From Winogradskyella eckloniae (GTDB lineage: Bacteria; Bacteroidota; Bacteroidia; Flavobacteriales; Flavobacteriaceae), in contig NZ_JABRWP010000004.1 in the NCBI RefSeq assembly GCF_013249045.1, positions 248,001-312,000 on the forward strand: 64,000 nt of DNA. The letters are read 5' to 3'. How positions within the stretch are numbered: the first letter of the stretch is position 1; the number at the start of each line of letters is the position of its first letter. Below are positions 27,445 to 37,133 of the stretch, piece by piece. A model generated the notes under the pieces. That model had not been told where the DNA came from, did no database searches, and saw nothing but the letters and a program-made list of their open reading frames with translations. Position numbers and translations under genes: made by a program.

Positions 27445-28514
27445 TGAAAATAGATTTTGTTGTCAATTCTTTGGTAGCTGGAGGTGCAGAACGAGTACTC
27501 ATCCTTTTAGCGAATAATTTTGATAAAAAAGGACATGATGTAACAATAATTACTTTTAATGAACCTGAAGTTTTTTCTGCAAATCCTACTGTTAAGCGTG
27601 TAAGACTTCATAATGGCAATATAAAGAACCACACAATTAGAAGTACAATTAATTTGTACAAATATTATTCTAATAAAAATAACCGGCCAGATGTCCTAAT
27701 GCCGTTTATGACTCAAACTAATTTTATTGGAGCTCTTATTGGTAAATTAAGAGGTCTTAAAGTTGTTTCGGCAGAACACAACAATCATTTAAGAGCAACT
27801 GATTTTATAGGCAAGCTTGCAAGAAAATACATGTATCGTAAATCTGATGCCTTAACAGTACTGACAAAATTTGATGAACAACACTATAAAAGCATAGGTG
27901 TTAATGTATATGTAATGCCCAATCCATGTACCTTCGATATTTATGAAGAATCTAAAAGAAATAGAAAAAAAATTATCCTTGCAGTCGGTGATTTAAATAG
28001 ATATCATCACAAAGGATTCGATAACCTTATTCCCTTAATTACACCAGTACTAAAGAAAAACCCACAGTGGAAATTAAAACTAGTAGGTGGTGGAGACGAT
28101 GGCACAAAATTATTAAAAGAATTAACCCAAAAACATCAAATCGAAGACCAAGTAATTTTTGAAGGTTACTCAACAAAGGTAGCAGAATTAATGACAGAAT
28201 CAGAAATTTACGTACTATCATCGAGAACAGAAGGATTACCTATGGTTCTTACGGAAGCTTTTGCTAGAGGAACAGCATGCATTGCATTTGATTGTGTTAC
28301 AGGACCTTCTGATATTATAATTCCTAATGTAAATGGAATATTAATTGAGGACCAAAATTATGATGCCATGGCTGAAAGTTTAGAAAAGTTAATGAATGAT
28401 GCAGAACTTAGAATTAAACTTACAAAAGGAGGCGTCAATTCTTTAGATAGATATAAAATGGATGCCGTTTATAATAAATATTTGAATATTTTTGACGATA
28501 TTTTAAATAAATGA
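27444..28514 (+). CDS. GT4 glycosyltransferase
   Basis: This 356-residue GT-B enzyme begins with LVAGGAERVLILLANNF (about residues 9-25), the N-terminal acceptor-side motif of family 4. The C-terminal donor domain has ILAVGDLNRYHHKGFDNLI (about 176) and SSRTEGLPMVLTEAFARG (about 257-274) with the E-x7-E glutamates. It probably adds one sugar to the undecaprenyl-linked repeat unit in the cytosol. It overlaps both neighbours, by one base upstream and four downstream (ATGA), so it is tightly coupled to the flippase and polymerase. Confidence 0.92.
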   Translation: MKIDFVVNSLVAGGAERVLILLANNFDKKGHDVTIITFNEPEVFSANPTVKRVRLHNGNIKNHTIRSTINLYKYYSNKNNRPDVLMPFMTQTNFIGALIGKLRGLKVVSAEHNNHLRATDFIGKLARKYMYRKSDALTVLTKFDEQHYKSIGVNVYVMPNPCTFDIYEESKRNRKKIILAVGDLNRYHHKGFDNLIPLITPVLKKNPQWKLKLVGGGDDGTKLLKELTQKHQIEDQVIFEGYSTKVAELMTESEIYVLSSRTEGLPMVLTEAFARGTACIAFDCVTGPSDIIIPNVNGILIEDQNYDAMAESLEKLMNDAELRIKLTKGGVNSLDRYKMDAVYNKYLNIFDDILNK

Positions 28515-29704
28515 AGAAAAGCCTAGTAACACATATTTGCTTTTTACTTCCGTTTGTATTGACCGTGTTTAATCTTCAGGTTTTTATAACTAGGTTAGTA
28601 TCAACAGCTATTGCCCAAATCATGGCATATGGTAATTTAGGTTTGTTAATTTTAGGTGTTGCACTGACAATAAAAAAAAGAGGACCTCTTTCTAAAACAG
28701 CACGTTTGTGGATTATATTTTATTTAATTTATTTTCTGTTTGCAATTTTAGCAAGTGCAATTCATTTTAATCCAGCAAATATATTGGTGGCTATAATTCC
28801 TTTTATATATGTTTTGGCCTTTTACGTATATCTCAGTATACCAGAAAATAGAAAAATATTTAGAAATGTTGCGACAATCGCTTTTGTTCTATCCGGAATT
28901 TTAAGTATACATCTCTATAATATAAATTTTGACTTAGACAGAGGAGGAATTTATATGTATAAAATGGACCGATCTGGAGGGGTTTATGCAGATGCCAACA
29001 ATACAGCTCTTGCTGCAATTATTTCATTTATTCTCGTATATAAACTATTTCAGCCGAAAAAAACAATATTAAAACTGTTTAAACTATTAGTTTTAGGAAT
29101 TATGCTATATGGATTAGCATTAACCTTTTCTAATACTGGGTTTATGGTATTTATTATTTGCTTAGTTATGCTTAACCATAAGTTCTTTACTGGTATTAGA
29201 CTAATTATAGGTGTTTCATTACTACCGTTTGTATACCTAGCATTGGCAAATTTAAATGTTTTAACTGCTGATTTAGACTTGGTTGGACAACAACGTGATA
29301 AAATAAATAATATAGTTAATATCGTTACATTTAATACTAGCGAAGTAGATGACTCCGGACGAAATGAACTGGTAATGAAACTTATTAACGATTACGTTTT
29401 CGAAAACCCAATAATTGGTAATGGTGTTGATTTTGCAATTTCTCAACATGCTCATAATACAATAATTGGTGTTTGGGCAGATGCAGGGATTTTTACTCTT
29501 GTGTTCTTTTTATATATGTTAGGACGTTATTTTTTAGAAACCATGAGAAGTGCGCCAGATATTAGATATTTTGTTTTACCACTACTATTAGTTATGTGTA
29601 TTTTTATGCTGAGTTTACAAAGTGTTATTAATCAGACCTACTTAATGGCATTATTTGTATATATGGCTTATCTTATAGATGATAAGGATAGAGAACTTCT
29701 ATAA
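28511..29704 (+). CDS. O-antigen polymerase/ligase-like membrane protein (Wzy type)
   Basis: This 397-residue protein has about ten to twelve membrane spans and a large periplasmic loop (about 255-320, with SGRNELVMKLINDYVFENP and HAHNTIIGVWADAGIF). The NPIIGNGV and H-NT pattern before a span is typical of the Wzy_C/O-antigen ligase superfamily. In a locus with flippase, Wza and Wzc it is most likely the Wzy polymerase of the polysaccharide. A lipid A ligase role is possible and cannot be separated by sequence alone. Confidence 0.85.
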   Translation: MKKSLVTHICFLLPFVLTVFNLQVFITRLVSTAIAQIMAYGNLGLLILGVALTIKKRGPLSKTARLWIIFYLIYFLFAILASAIHFNPANILVAIIPFIYVLAFYVYLSIPENRKIFRNVATIAFVLSGILSIHLYNINFDLDRGGIYMYKMDRSGGVYADANNTALAAIISFILVYKLFQPKKTILKLFKLLVLGIMLYGLALTFSNTGFMVFIICLVMLNHKFFTGIRLIIGVSLLPFVYLALANLNVLTADLDLVGQQRDKINNIVNIVTFNTSEVDDSGRNELVMKLINDYVFENPIIGNGVDFAISQHAHNTIIGVWADAGIFTLVFFLYMLGRYFLETMRSAPDIRYFVLPLLLVMCIFMLSLQSVINQTYLMALFVYMAYLIDDKDRELL

Positions 29705-29744
29705 TTCTTATTATCAATTTATTTATGACTAATTAACACTTCAT

Positions 29745-30464
29745 TTGATGAAACTAAAATACAGCATCATTGTAAACATTATTTTAATAATTGCCGTACT
29801 ATTTATCTCGTATAAGACTGGGTTTCATAAAATTATTCTTAATAAATTTAAATTGACAACTCCTGTTGATAAGAACTACAAAAACAAATGGCAATATCAT
29901 CATGAAATTGAACTTTATAAACACTACAAAAAACAAGCTAATGTTGTCATGTTAGGAAACTCTATAACATATCGAGCCAATTGGAATGAACTTCTAAACC
30001 GCAATGATATAGCTAATAGAGGTATCGGAAATGATATTACTGAAGGTATGCTTAATAGGTTAAACTATGTCTATAATGTTAATCCTCAAATTTGCTTTAT
30101 TATGGCTGGGATTAATGATTTATTAGCAGGTATTGAAATAAGTGAGGTATCAAACAATATTGAAGCCATTATTGTAAATCTAAAAAACAATAACATAAAA
30201 CCCATTGTATTTTCAGTTTTATACACATCAAAAGAACATATCAATTACAAAAACTTAAATACATCTATTACCAAATTAAATGAACGAATAAAAAACATTT
30301 GTTTAAATCACAATTGTCAATTCATAAATCTTAACACATCATTTTCAAAGGATTACAAACTTAAAAACGAATATTCTCTTGATGGTATTCACTTAACAGC
30401 ATCTGGATACAGTCTTTGGAAAAACATTATAGACCCTATATTAAAACAAGAAATTAGTCGCTAA
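29745..30464 (+). CDS. Membrane-anchored SGNH/GDSL hydrolase
   Basis: This 239-residue protein has an N-terminal membrane anchor (IIVNIILIIAVLFISY, residues 8-23) and a periplasmic SGNH domain. Block I is VVMLGNSITYRAN with the nucleophile Ser (about 73). Block III is GINDLLAG with Asn (about 121). Block V is DGIHLTASGY with Asp and His (about 217-220). Such proteins add or remove acetyl groups on glycans or lipids. Its place between the polymerase and the MBOAT gene suggests work on the acylation of the exopolysaccharide. Confidence 0.88.
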   Translation: MMKLKYSIIVNIILIIAVLFISYKTGFHKIILNKFKLTTPVDKNYKNKWQYHHEIELYKHYKKQANVVMLGNSITYRANWNELLNRNDIANRGIGNDITEGMLNRLNYVYNVNPQICFIMAGINDLLAGIEISEVSNNIEAIIVNLKNNNIKPIVFSVLYTSKEHINYKNLNTSITKLNERIKNICLNHNCQFINLNTSFSKDYKLKNEYSLDGIHLTASGYSLWKNIIDPILKQEISR

Positions 30465-30531
30465 AATTTGATGATTTTTACTAAATCATGCAGATAGTAG
30501 TTTTTAATGTCCATTCAAAGAATAATTTTGA

Positions 30532-30539
30532 TACTTTTG
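30532..30539 (+). promoter_or_regulatory. Possible promoter -7 box before the MBOAT pseudogene
   Basis: TACTTTTG fits TAnnTTTG but lies 69 bases before the MBOAT start and has no -33 box, so support is weak. Confidence 0.25.
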
Positions 30540-30608
30540 AGCACTTACAACATCTTTACCGTTCGGATTTATAAGAAATTGTAATGAAGACCCAAATTTT
30601 AACCAAAT

Positions 30609-32042
30609 ATGTTTTTTAATTCGATAGAATTTTTTGTATTTCTACCAATTGTTTTTGCCCTGTATTGGCTCATTGGTGGTAAAAATATAAAAACACAAAA
30701 CCTGCTTATTGCTGCAGCCAGCTATGTCTTTTACGGATGGTGGGATTGGAGATTTCTTTCTCTAATACTTTTTAGTTCTTTAGTAGATTATTCAATAGGT
30801 ATTGCGTTAGGGAAAAAGGATAAACCATCTACAAGAAAAGTATTGCTTTGGATTAGTATATGTGTTAACCTAGGATTTTTAGGCTTTTTTAAATATTATA
30901 ACTTCTTTGTAGATAGCTTAATTAATTCATTTACATTTTTCGGATCAGAATTAAGCATTAATACTTTAAATATAATTCTTCCTGTTGGAATAAGTTTCTA
31001 CACGTTTCAAACTTTAAGTTACACTATTGACGTTTACAATAAAAAGCTAGAACCTACAAAGGATTTTGTTGGCTTTATGGCCTTTGTAAGTTTCTTTCCT
31101 CAGTTAGTCGCAGGACCTATTGAGAGAGCAACAAACTTATTACCACAATTTTCTATTGAAAGACGTTTTGATTACAAAAATGCCGTTGATGGACTAAGAC
31201 AAGTGCTTTGGGGATTATTTAAAAAAATAGTTATTGCAGATAACTGTGCAAAATACGCGAATATTATCTTTAATAACCATACCGAATATAACGGAAGTAC
31301 ACTCCTACTTGGTGCATTTTTCTTTGCTTTTCAGATTTACGGTGATTTCTCAGGATATTCAGATATTGCCATCGGTATTTCTAGATTATTTGGGTTTGAG
31401 TTAAAACGAAACTTCGCATTTCCATATTTCTCTAGAGATATTGCAGAATTTTGGAGACGATGGCACATTTCACTTTCTACGTAGTTTAGAGACTACCTAT
31501 ACATTCCATTAGGTGGTAGTCGTGGAGGTCTATCTATGAAAATTCGTAACACATTTATTATCTTTATAGTCAGTGGATTTTGGCATGGTGCCAACTGGAC
31601 ATTTGTAATTTGGGGTGCACTAAATGCCATCTATTTCTTGCCATTACTTCTTACTAATAAAAATAGAGTGAATACTAATTTAGTGGCTGAAGGCAAATAT
31701 TTTCCAAGCTTTAGAGAACTATGGCAAATGGGAATTACCTTCTTTATTACATTAATAGCTTGGGTGTTTTTTAGAGCAGATAATGTTTCCCATGCTATTT
31801 CTTATTTGCAACATACCTTTAGTTCATCTCTATTTTCATGGGTAGAAATATTTCCGGCCACTATATTAGGTTTGGTACTTTTCTTTATATTGGTTGAATG
31901 GCTAGGAAGAAGTAATGAATATGCCATAGCAAAAGTAGATTTTTTGAAAAAACCACTGCGTTGGGCATTCTACATTCTACTGATAGTATTAATGTTTGCG
32001 TTTACAGGTGAAGAACAACAATTTATATATTTTCAATTTTAG
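30609..32042 (+). pseudogene. MBOAT O-acyltransferase interrupted by an amber codon
   Basis: The full frame would encode 477 residues of an AlgI-like MBOAT protein. Codon 292 (31482-31484) is TAG, where the intact paralogue at 53228 has TGG in the aligned SLSxWxRDYLYI motif. The frame continues unchanged after the stop through FRDYLYIPLGG and the catalytic WHGANW (His about 326) to 32042. The first part (30609-31484, 291 residues) lacks that histidine and several spans, so it should be inactive. A later ATG at 31536 could only give the C-terminal part. The rest is well conserved, so the change is recent, a sequencing error, or suppressed. Confidence 0.85.
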
Positions 32043-32045
32043 ATC

Positions 32046-32966
32046 ATGAAAAAATTCTTAAAAAATATTTTGGTGTTTTTTCTTTTAGCTTTAATAGTTG
32101 GAGAATTTGTAGTTAGAGTAACCCATACCATGTCAGATATTCCTCAACGAACAATAGACGCCAACGGAATACAAAACTATTATCCTAATCAAGAAGGCTA
32201 TTGGAAAGGTGGCGGGCATAAATGGAATATTAACAAACTAGGATGGCCTGGAATTTTACCAAAAAGCAATGACAATCTAATTTTAGTAATTGGTGATTCG
32301 TTTATTGAAAACTTTATGAATCCTAATGAGTGTCATCAATCTGCGTATTTAAAGCAGAACATGTCTAATTATAATTTCATGGAAGCAGGTCGCTCGGGTG
32401 TTTCACTTATTGAAGCCATGGAAATAAGCAAAAATTTAGACTCCTTAAAACCATTGAAATCATTGGTTTATGTGAATGATAATGATTTTTACGAGAGTAT
32501 TGCTGAAGTAAAACCAATGCGCGATATAACGCAATTAAAACTTAAAGATGGTTCAATTGTTTTTGGTGAAATGAAAGCTCCAGTTTTCAAAAAAATACTA
32601 TACAATTGGAAATTATTATATTATTTCTACACTAGGTTCCCATTAAGTAGTAATTCTAAAACTAATGAAGAACCGATTATTACCACAAATCAGAACAATC
32701 CTGCATTTAAATCAAAAACTAAGGTCGTTCAATTAATCAACTATATTGTAAATAATTATAATATTGAAAATAAGGTTTTAGTTTTTCATCCAAATTCAAA
32801 TGCAAAAATCATAGAGGAATGTAAAAACGTTGGATTTAGAACTATAGTTTTAGATGACAGCAAGGACGATATAAGTTGGACCTTTGATTACGATAGTCAT
32901 TGGACATGTTATGGACATGAACAAGTAGCAAAGCAAATTTCTAGTGCTTTATCAAAAAATAAATAA
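32046..32966 (+). CDS. AlgJ/AlgX-like SGNH protein, partner of the MBOAT
   Basis: This 306-residue protein has a single N-terminal membrane anchor or signal (LKNILVFFLLALIVGEFVVR) and a periplasmic SGNH-like domain. The nucleophile motif is VIGDSFIENF (about residues 80-89), and the C-terminal DYDSHWTCYGHEQVA (about 281-295) provides Asp and His. In alginate-type systems such a protein receives an acyl group handed across the membrane by the MBOAT protein and places it on the polymer. It starts four bases after the MBOAT frame. If the MBOAT is dead, this protein may have lost its partner. Confidence 0.8.
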   Translation: MKKFLKNILVFFLLALIVGEFVVRVTHTMSDIPQRTIDANGIQNYYPNQEGYWKGGGHKWNINKLGWPGILPKSNDNLILVIGDSFIENFMNPNECHQSAYLKQNMSNYNFMEAGRSGVSLIEAMEISKNLDSLKPLKSLVYVNDNDFYESIAEVKPMRDITQLKLKDGSIVFGEMKAPVFKKILYNWKLLYYFYTRFPLSSNSKTNEEPIITTNQNNPAFKSKTKVVQLINYIVNNYNIENKVLVFHPNSNAKIIEECKNVGFRTIVLDDSKDDISWTFDYDSHWTCYGHEQVAKQISSALSKNK

Positions 32967-32978
32967 GCAGCATTAAAA

Positions 32979-34049
32979 ATGAGTGAAACTAAAATCAAAA
33001 TCATGTTTATACTTCCATCGCTAAGTGCAGGTGGAGCTGAACGTGTTATTTCTTTTGTCTCTCAAAGCATTGATAAAAATAAGTTTCAACCTTTATTAGT
33101 TGTTGCAGGATTTGAAAAAGACGCTGCATACGACGTGAGTAACGTAGATGTAGTCTATCTCAATAAGCCAAGAATTCTTACTGCTTTGCCTTCTATTGTA
33201 AATCATATAAAAAAGTACAAGCCGCAAGTTGTTGTTAGTTCTATTTCACATGTAAATACTGCCATGTCAATGCTTTCTCCGTTTTTTAAAAAAACCAAAT
33301 TTATTGGTAGAGAAGCCACAGTATTAAGCAAAAGAAGCAATGAAAAGAAAACAAGACAATGGTCACCTCTTCGCTTATTGCCTAATGGATTTAAAAATTT
33401 AGATGCCATCATTTGTCAATCTGAAGATATGGCTGAGGATATGATTACTAATTTCAATATCCCAAAAAGTCATATTCATGTTATTAATAATCCTATTTCT
33501 AATTTACCAGAAGTAAAATCCTCTCAACCGTTTACAAATGTTAGAAAATTTATAACTGTCGGAAGATTAACTGAAGTAAAAGGACATTTAAGATTATTAG
33601 ATATTCTTTCTAAATACAATCAACCCTTTAAATATACTATTGTAGGCGATGGTGGATTAAAAGAAGAAATTTTTCAAAAGGCAAAAGATCTAGGCATCAT
33701 TAAAAATATAGAGCATGTTCCATTTACCAACAAAGTAAATGACTACATTTCGCAGCACGATTTATTTTTACAAGGGTCTTATGTAGAAGGGTTTCCTAAT
33801 GCCTTATTAGAAAGTTGTGTTGTTGGCACACCTGTAATTGCATTTAAAGCTCCAGGAGGAACAAAAGAAATTGTAGAACCTAATATTAATGGCTATTTAG
33901 TAGACACAGAAGAAGAATATCTTGAAAAATTGAAACTTACTAAAGATTGGAATCCTGAAATCGTTAGAGAATCTGTTTATAAAAAATTTAATAAAGAAGT
34001 AATACTTCAACAGTACGAAGATTTATTTACTAATATTCTGAAAAAGTAA
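32979..34049 (+). CDS. GT4 glycosyltransferase
   Basis: This 356-residue GT-B protein opens with MFILPSLSAGGAERVISFVS, the acceptor-side motif shared with 27444 and 34057. Donor-domain motifs are FITVGRLTEVKGHLRLL (about 187) and YVEGFPNALLESCVVGTP (about 268-285) with the paired glutamates. It should transfer one sugar onto the lipid-linked repeat in the cytosol. It is eight bases from the next glycosyltransferase and belongs to the same tight run. Donor and acceptor are unknown. Confidence 0.92.
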   Translation: MSETKIKIMFILPSLSAGGAERVISFVSQSIDKNKFQPLLVVAGFEKDAAYDVSNVDVVYLNKPRILTALPSIVNHIKKYKPQVVVSSISHVNTAMSMLSPFFKKTKFIGREATVLSKRSNEKKTRQWSPLRLLPNGFKNLDAIICQSEDMAEDMITNFNIPKSHIHVINNPISNLPEVKSSQPFTNVRKFITVGRLTEVKGHLRLLDILSKYNQPFKYTIVGDGGLKEEIFQKAKDLGIIKNIEHVPFTNKVNDYISQHDLFLQGSYVEGFPNALLESCVVGTPVIAFKAPGGTKEIVEPNINGYLVDTEEEYLEKLKLTKDWNPEIVRESVYKKFNKEVILQQYEDLFTNILKK

Positions 34050-34056
34050 AGTCATA

Positions 34057-35211
34057 ATGAGGTTAGGTATTTTAATATATTCATTATCAGGAGGAGGTGC
34101 TGAACGCGTTGTATCTTACTTAGTTTCATATTGTATAAAGAACAATATTGAAGTTCATTTAATTTTAATGAATACAACGATCTCATATACTATTCCAGCA
34201 AATACTAAAATACATTATTTAGAAACATCCGAAGGCCATGAAAGCGGCTTTAAAAAAGCGTTTAAAATTCCATTTTTAGCCTTTAAATACGCAAAATTGG
34301 TAAAAAAGCTAGAATTGACGCATAGTTTAAGCTTTTTAACCAGACCGTCTTTTATCAATGTCATTGCTAGCAAATTAACCGCTTATAAATTTAAAGTGAT
34401 TACAAATGAAAGAGCCTTCCCTAGCCTACAGTATAGTTATAAAGGGTTTCAATCCTCATTTAATAAAACCTTAATTAAAACATTATATAAAAAATCAGAT
34501 CTGGTAATTTCAAATTCTTACGGAAATGCTGGCGATTTAATAGATAATTTTGAAGTCCCTTCAGAAAAAATGAAGGTCATTCACAATCCAATAGATTTAA
34601 GTAAAATTGAAGCCGCTGAACCAAATACATCATTTTTTGATTCAGACAAATTTAACATCATTACTTTAGGACGATTAGATATTGGTAAAAATCACGAAAT
34701 GCTTATCAGAGCAATTCACCAATTACAAAACCCTATATTGCGCTTATATATTTTTGGTGTAGGAGATTTAAAAGAAGAATTTGAGCAACTCATAGAAACA
34801 TTAGATCTAAAAGATCAGGTTTTTTTAATGGGCTTTAGCGCTAACCCTTATCAATATTTAAAAACAGCTGATTTATTTATCTTTGGCTCAAATCACGAAG
34901 GTTTTCCTAATGTATTATTAGAAGCTATGGCGTGTGAATTACCAATATTAAGTACAAATTGCCAGTCTGGTCCAAGTGAAATCATGGAATTAGACAACGT
35001 TATTGAAGACATTATGATAACGGATTATGGTATATTGGTGCCAATTAAAAATAAAGACTTAATGGCCAAAGGCATTGGCTATTTTGTAAATCATAAAGCT
35101 TATGCTGATTCTTGTAGAGAAAACAGTAAAATTCGAATTAAGGATTTTGAAAAAGACAGCATTTTAAAAAAATATATAGATCTAGTAAATAGCACAACCA
35201 TAGCTAATTAG
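34057..35211 (+). CDS. GT4 glycosyltransferase (GalNAc-transferase-like)
   Basis: This 384-residue GT-B protein has LIYSLSGGGAERVVSYLVSY at its start and donor-site motifs ITLGRLDIGKNHEMLIRAI (about 208) and SNHEGFPNVLLEAMACELP (about 286-304). The latter is close to PglA/PglJ-type N-acetylgalactosamine transferases, so an N-acetylhexosamine donor is plausible but not proven. It lies between another GT4 and the asparagine synthase-like gene with gaps under 20 bases. Confidence 0.9.
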   Translation: MRLGILIYSLSGGGAERVVSYLVSYCIKNNIEVHLILMNTTISYTIPANTKIHYLETSEGHESGFKKAFKIPFLAFKYAKLVKKLELTHSLSFLTRPSFINVIASKLTAYKFKVITNERAFPSLQYSYKGFQSSFNKTLIKTLYKKSDLVISNSYGNAGDLIDNFEVPSEKMKVIHNPIDLSKIEAAEPNTSFFDSDKFNIITLGRLDIGKNHEMLIRAIHQLQNPILRLYIFGVGDLKEEFEQLIETLDLKDQVFLMGFSANPYQYLKTADLFIFGSNHEGFPNVLLEAMACELPILSTNCQSGPSEIMELDNVIEDIMITDYGILVPIKNKDLMAKGIGYFVNHKAYADSCRENSKIRIKDFEKDSILKKYIDLVNSTTIAN

Positions 35212-35228
35212 ACAAAACGAATTAAAGT

Positions 35229-37133
35229 ATGTGTGGAATAAACGGTATTATTACAAAAACCAATAGAGACAAAGATGAAATTCTGTCTGTTCTAAACAAA
35301 ATGAATGATTTAATCATTCATAGAGGACCAGATCAGGATGGTTTGTTTTCAGAAGAAAATGATAAATATACTGTTGGTATGGGAATGCGAAGATTATCTA
35401 TTATAGATTTATCTTCTGGTAAGCAACCTATATTTTCAGACGACAAACAAATTGTAATTGTATTCAATGGAGAAATATACAATTACAAAATTATAAAGGC
35501 TAAATTACTGGCTGAAGGCGTAACCTTTAATACATCAAGTGATACCGAAGTTATATTAAAAGCTTATGAAAAATATGGTGTCGATGCTTTTAAAGATCTC
35601 GATGGCATGTATGGATTCAGTATTTATGATAAAAACATCAATAAACTATTTATAGCAAGAGATTTCTTTGGAGAAAAACCATTGTATTATACACATACAG
35701 ATAAAGAATTTATTTGGGGATCAGAATTAAAGTCAATCATTAACACTATTGATTTTACACCTGAGATTTCAAAAAAAGGGCTAAATCTATATTTTAGATT
35801 AACCTACATACCTGCGCCTCATACAATATATGACAATATATATAAGCTTCAAGCAAATCATTTTATAGAATACGACTTAGAATCTCACAGTACAACAATT
35901 CATAAAATAAATGCAGAGCCAAAACCTGTAGAAGCCAATATTTCATTTGAAAATGCAAAAGCTAAAACCAAAGATTTAGTATATAAAAGTGTAGACAGCA
36001 GGTCTATTGCAGATGTTGGTTTAGGTACATTTTTGTCTGGTGGTGTAGATTCTTCAATAATTTCGCTCTGTTTAGCGCAATCTACAGATAGAAAAATAGA
36101 TACGTTCTCAATAGGTTTTAAAAAAGCATCTTATGATGAAACAGATAAATCGAGAATTGTAGCCGATATGGTAAATGGAAATCATCATGAATTTATCATT
36201 GATGAAGATGATCTTAAAAATAACATACATGAAATTTTAGTGAATTTTGATGAACCATTTTCAGATACAGCAGCATTACCAACACACCTACTCTCCGAAA
36301 AAACAAGAGAGCACGTCACAGTAGCTTTAACAGGAGATGGTGGCGACGAAGTGTTTGGTGGTTACAACAAGTATTATGTTGGTAAAATGAACAAAAAATA
36401 CACACGTGTAATGCCAAAAGGGCTTCATAAAACGGTGTCAAAACTTAGTAATAAGTATCTCATAAATAAGGACGATACGCGTGGTAAAAAGTTTAGAATA
36501 AATAAAATGCTAAATGCCATAAACTATGATGGCGATTTTTATTGGGATATCATTTCATTAGCAAATACAAGCAATCAACTTGCAGAGATTATGTCTCCAG
36601 ACTATTTTGATGCTAATATTTTTAAAGAATATAAAGACGTACTAGGAAAACAAAAAATAGAAACTTTAACCGATTTTAGATCTGTAGATAAAATTCTAAG
36701 TTTAGAGGGCGGAATGCTGGCAAAAGTAGACCGAACAAGTATGATGACCTCTTTAGAATGTAGAGCTCCTTTTTTAAACAAAGAGTTATGGGAGTTTACC
36801 AATACGCTACCCGAAGATTACCTCATGCAAGGCTGGAGTAAAAAACACATTTTAAAAGAGGCATTTAAAGACCAGTTTCCTGATGAGTTTTTAGAAAAAA
36901 GCAAACAAGGATTTGGTTCGCCAACGGGTGATTGGTTAAGACAAAGCCTTAGAAAAGAAATAGAAAGTTACATAGAACCAGCATTGTTAAAATCTCAAGG
37001 AATTTTTAATGTAGAAATAATTACTAAGTTGGTTAAAGATCATTTAGATAGCAAAAAAGATAGCACCTTTAGAGTATGGTCTTTCTATTGTTTCCAAAAA
37101 TGGTATAAGTTTAATTACTTAAAACAAAACTAA
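35229..37133 (+). CDS. asnB: Asparagine synthase-like glutamine amidotransferase
   Basis: This 634-residue protein has the class II glutaminase domain beginning with the catalytic Cys2 (MCGINGIIT; residues 1 to about 210) and an ATP-binding synthetase domain with the PP-loop SGGVDSSI (about 268-275). Both halves look intact. In polysaccharide loci such proteins (WbpS-like) often convert uronic acid carboxyl groups into amides rather than making free asparagine. The UDP-uronate genes at the start of the locus fit that role, which is an inference. The stop overlaps the next gene's start by one base. Confidence 0.9.
   Translation: MCGINGIITKTNRDKDEILSVLNKMNDLIIHRGPDQDGLFSEENDKYTVGMGMRRLSIIDLSSGKQPIFSDDKQIVIVFNGEIYNYKIIKAKLLAEGVTFNTSSDTEVILKAYEKYGVDAFKDLDGMYGFSIYDKNINKLFIARDFFGEKPLYYTHTDKEFIWGSELKSIINTIDFTPEISKKGLNLYFRLTYIPAPHTIYDNIYKLQANHFIEYDLESHSTTIHKINAEPKPVEANISFENAKAKTKDLVYKSVDSRSIADVGLGTFLSGGVDSSIISLCLAQSTDRKIDTFSIGFKKASYDETDKSRIVADMVNGNHHEFIIDEDDLKNNIHEILVNFDEPFSDTAALPTHLLSEKTREHVTVALTGDGGDEVFGGYNKYYVGKMNKKYTRVMPKGLHKTVSKLSNKYLINKDDTRGKKFRINKMLNAINYDGDFYWDIISLANTSNQLAEIMSPDYFDANIFKEYKDVLGKQKIETLTDFRSVDKILSLEGGMLAKVDRTSMMTSLECRAPFLNKELWEFTNTLPEDYLMQGWSKKHILKEAFKDQFPDEFLEKSKQGFGSPTGDWLRQSLRKEIESYIEPALLKSQGIFNVEIITKLVKDHLDSKKDSTFRVWSFYCFQKWYKFNYLKQN

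Noticed and set aside
31482-31484. Amber codon read as pyrrolysine or another recoded residue
   Set aside because: The aligned residue is Trp in the paralogue, one base change explains it, no recoding signal was seen, and Bacteroidota are not known to use pyrrolysine.
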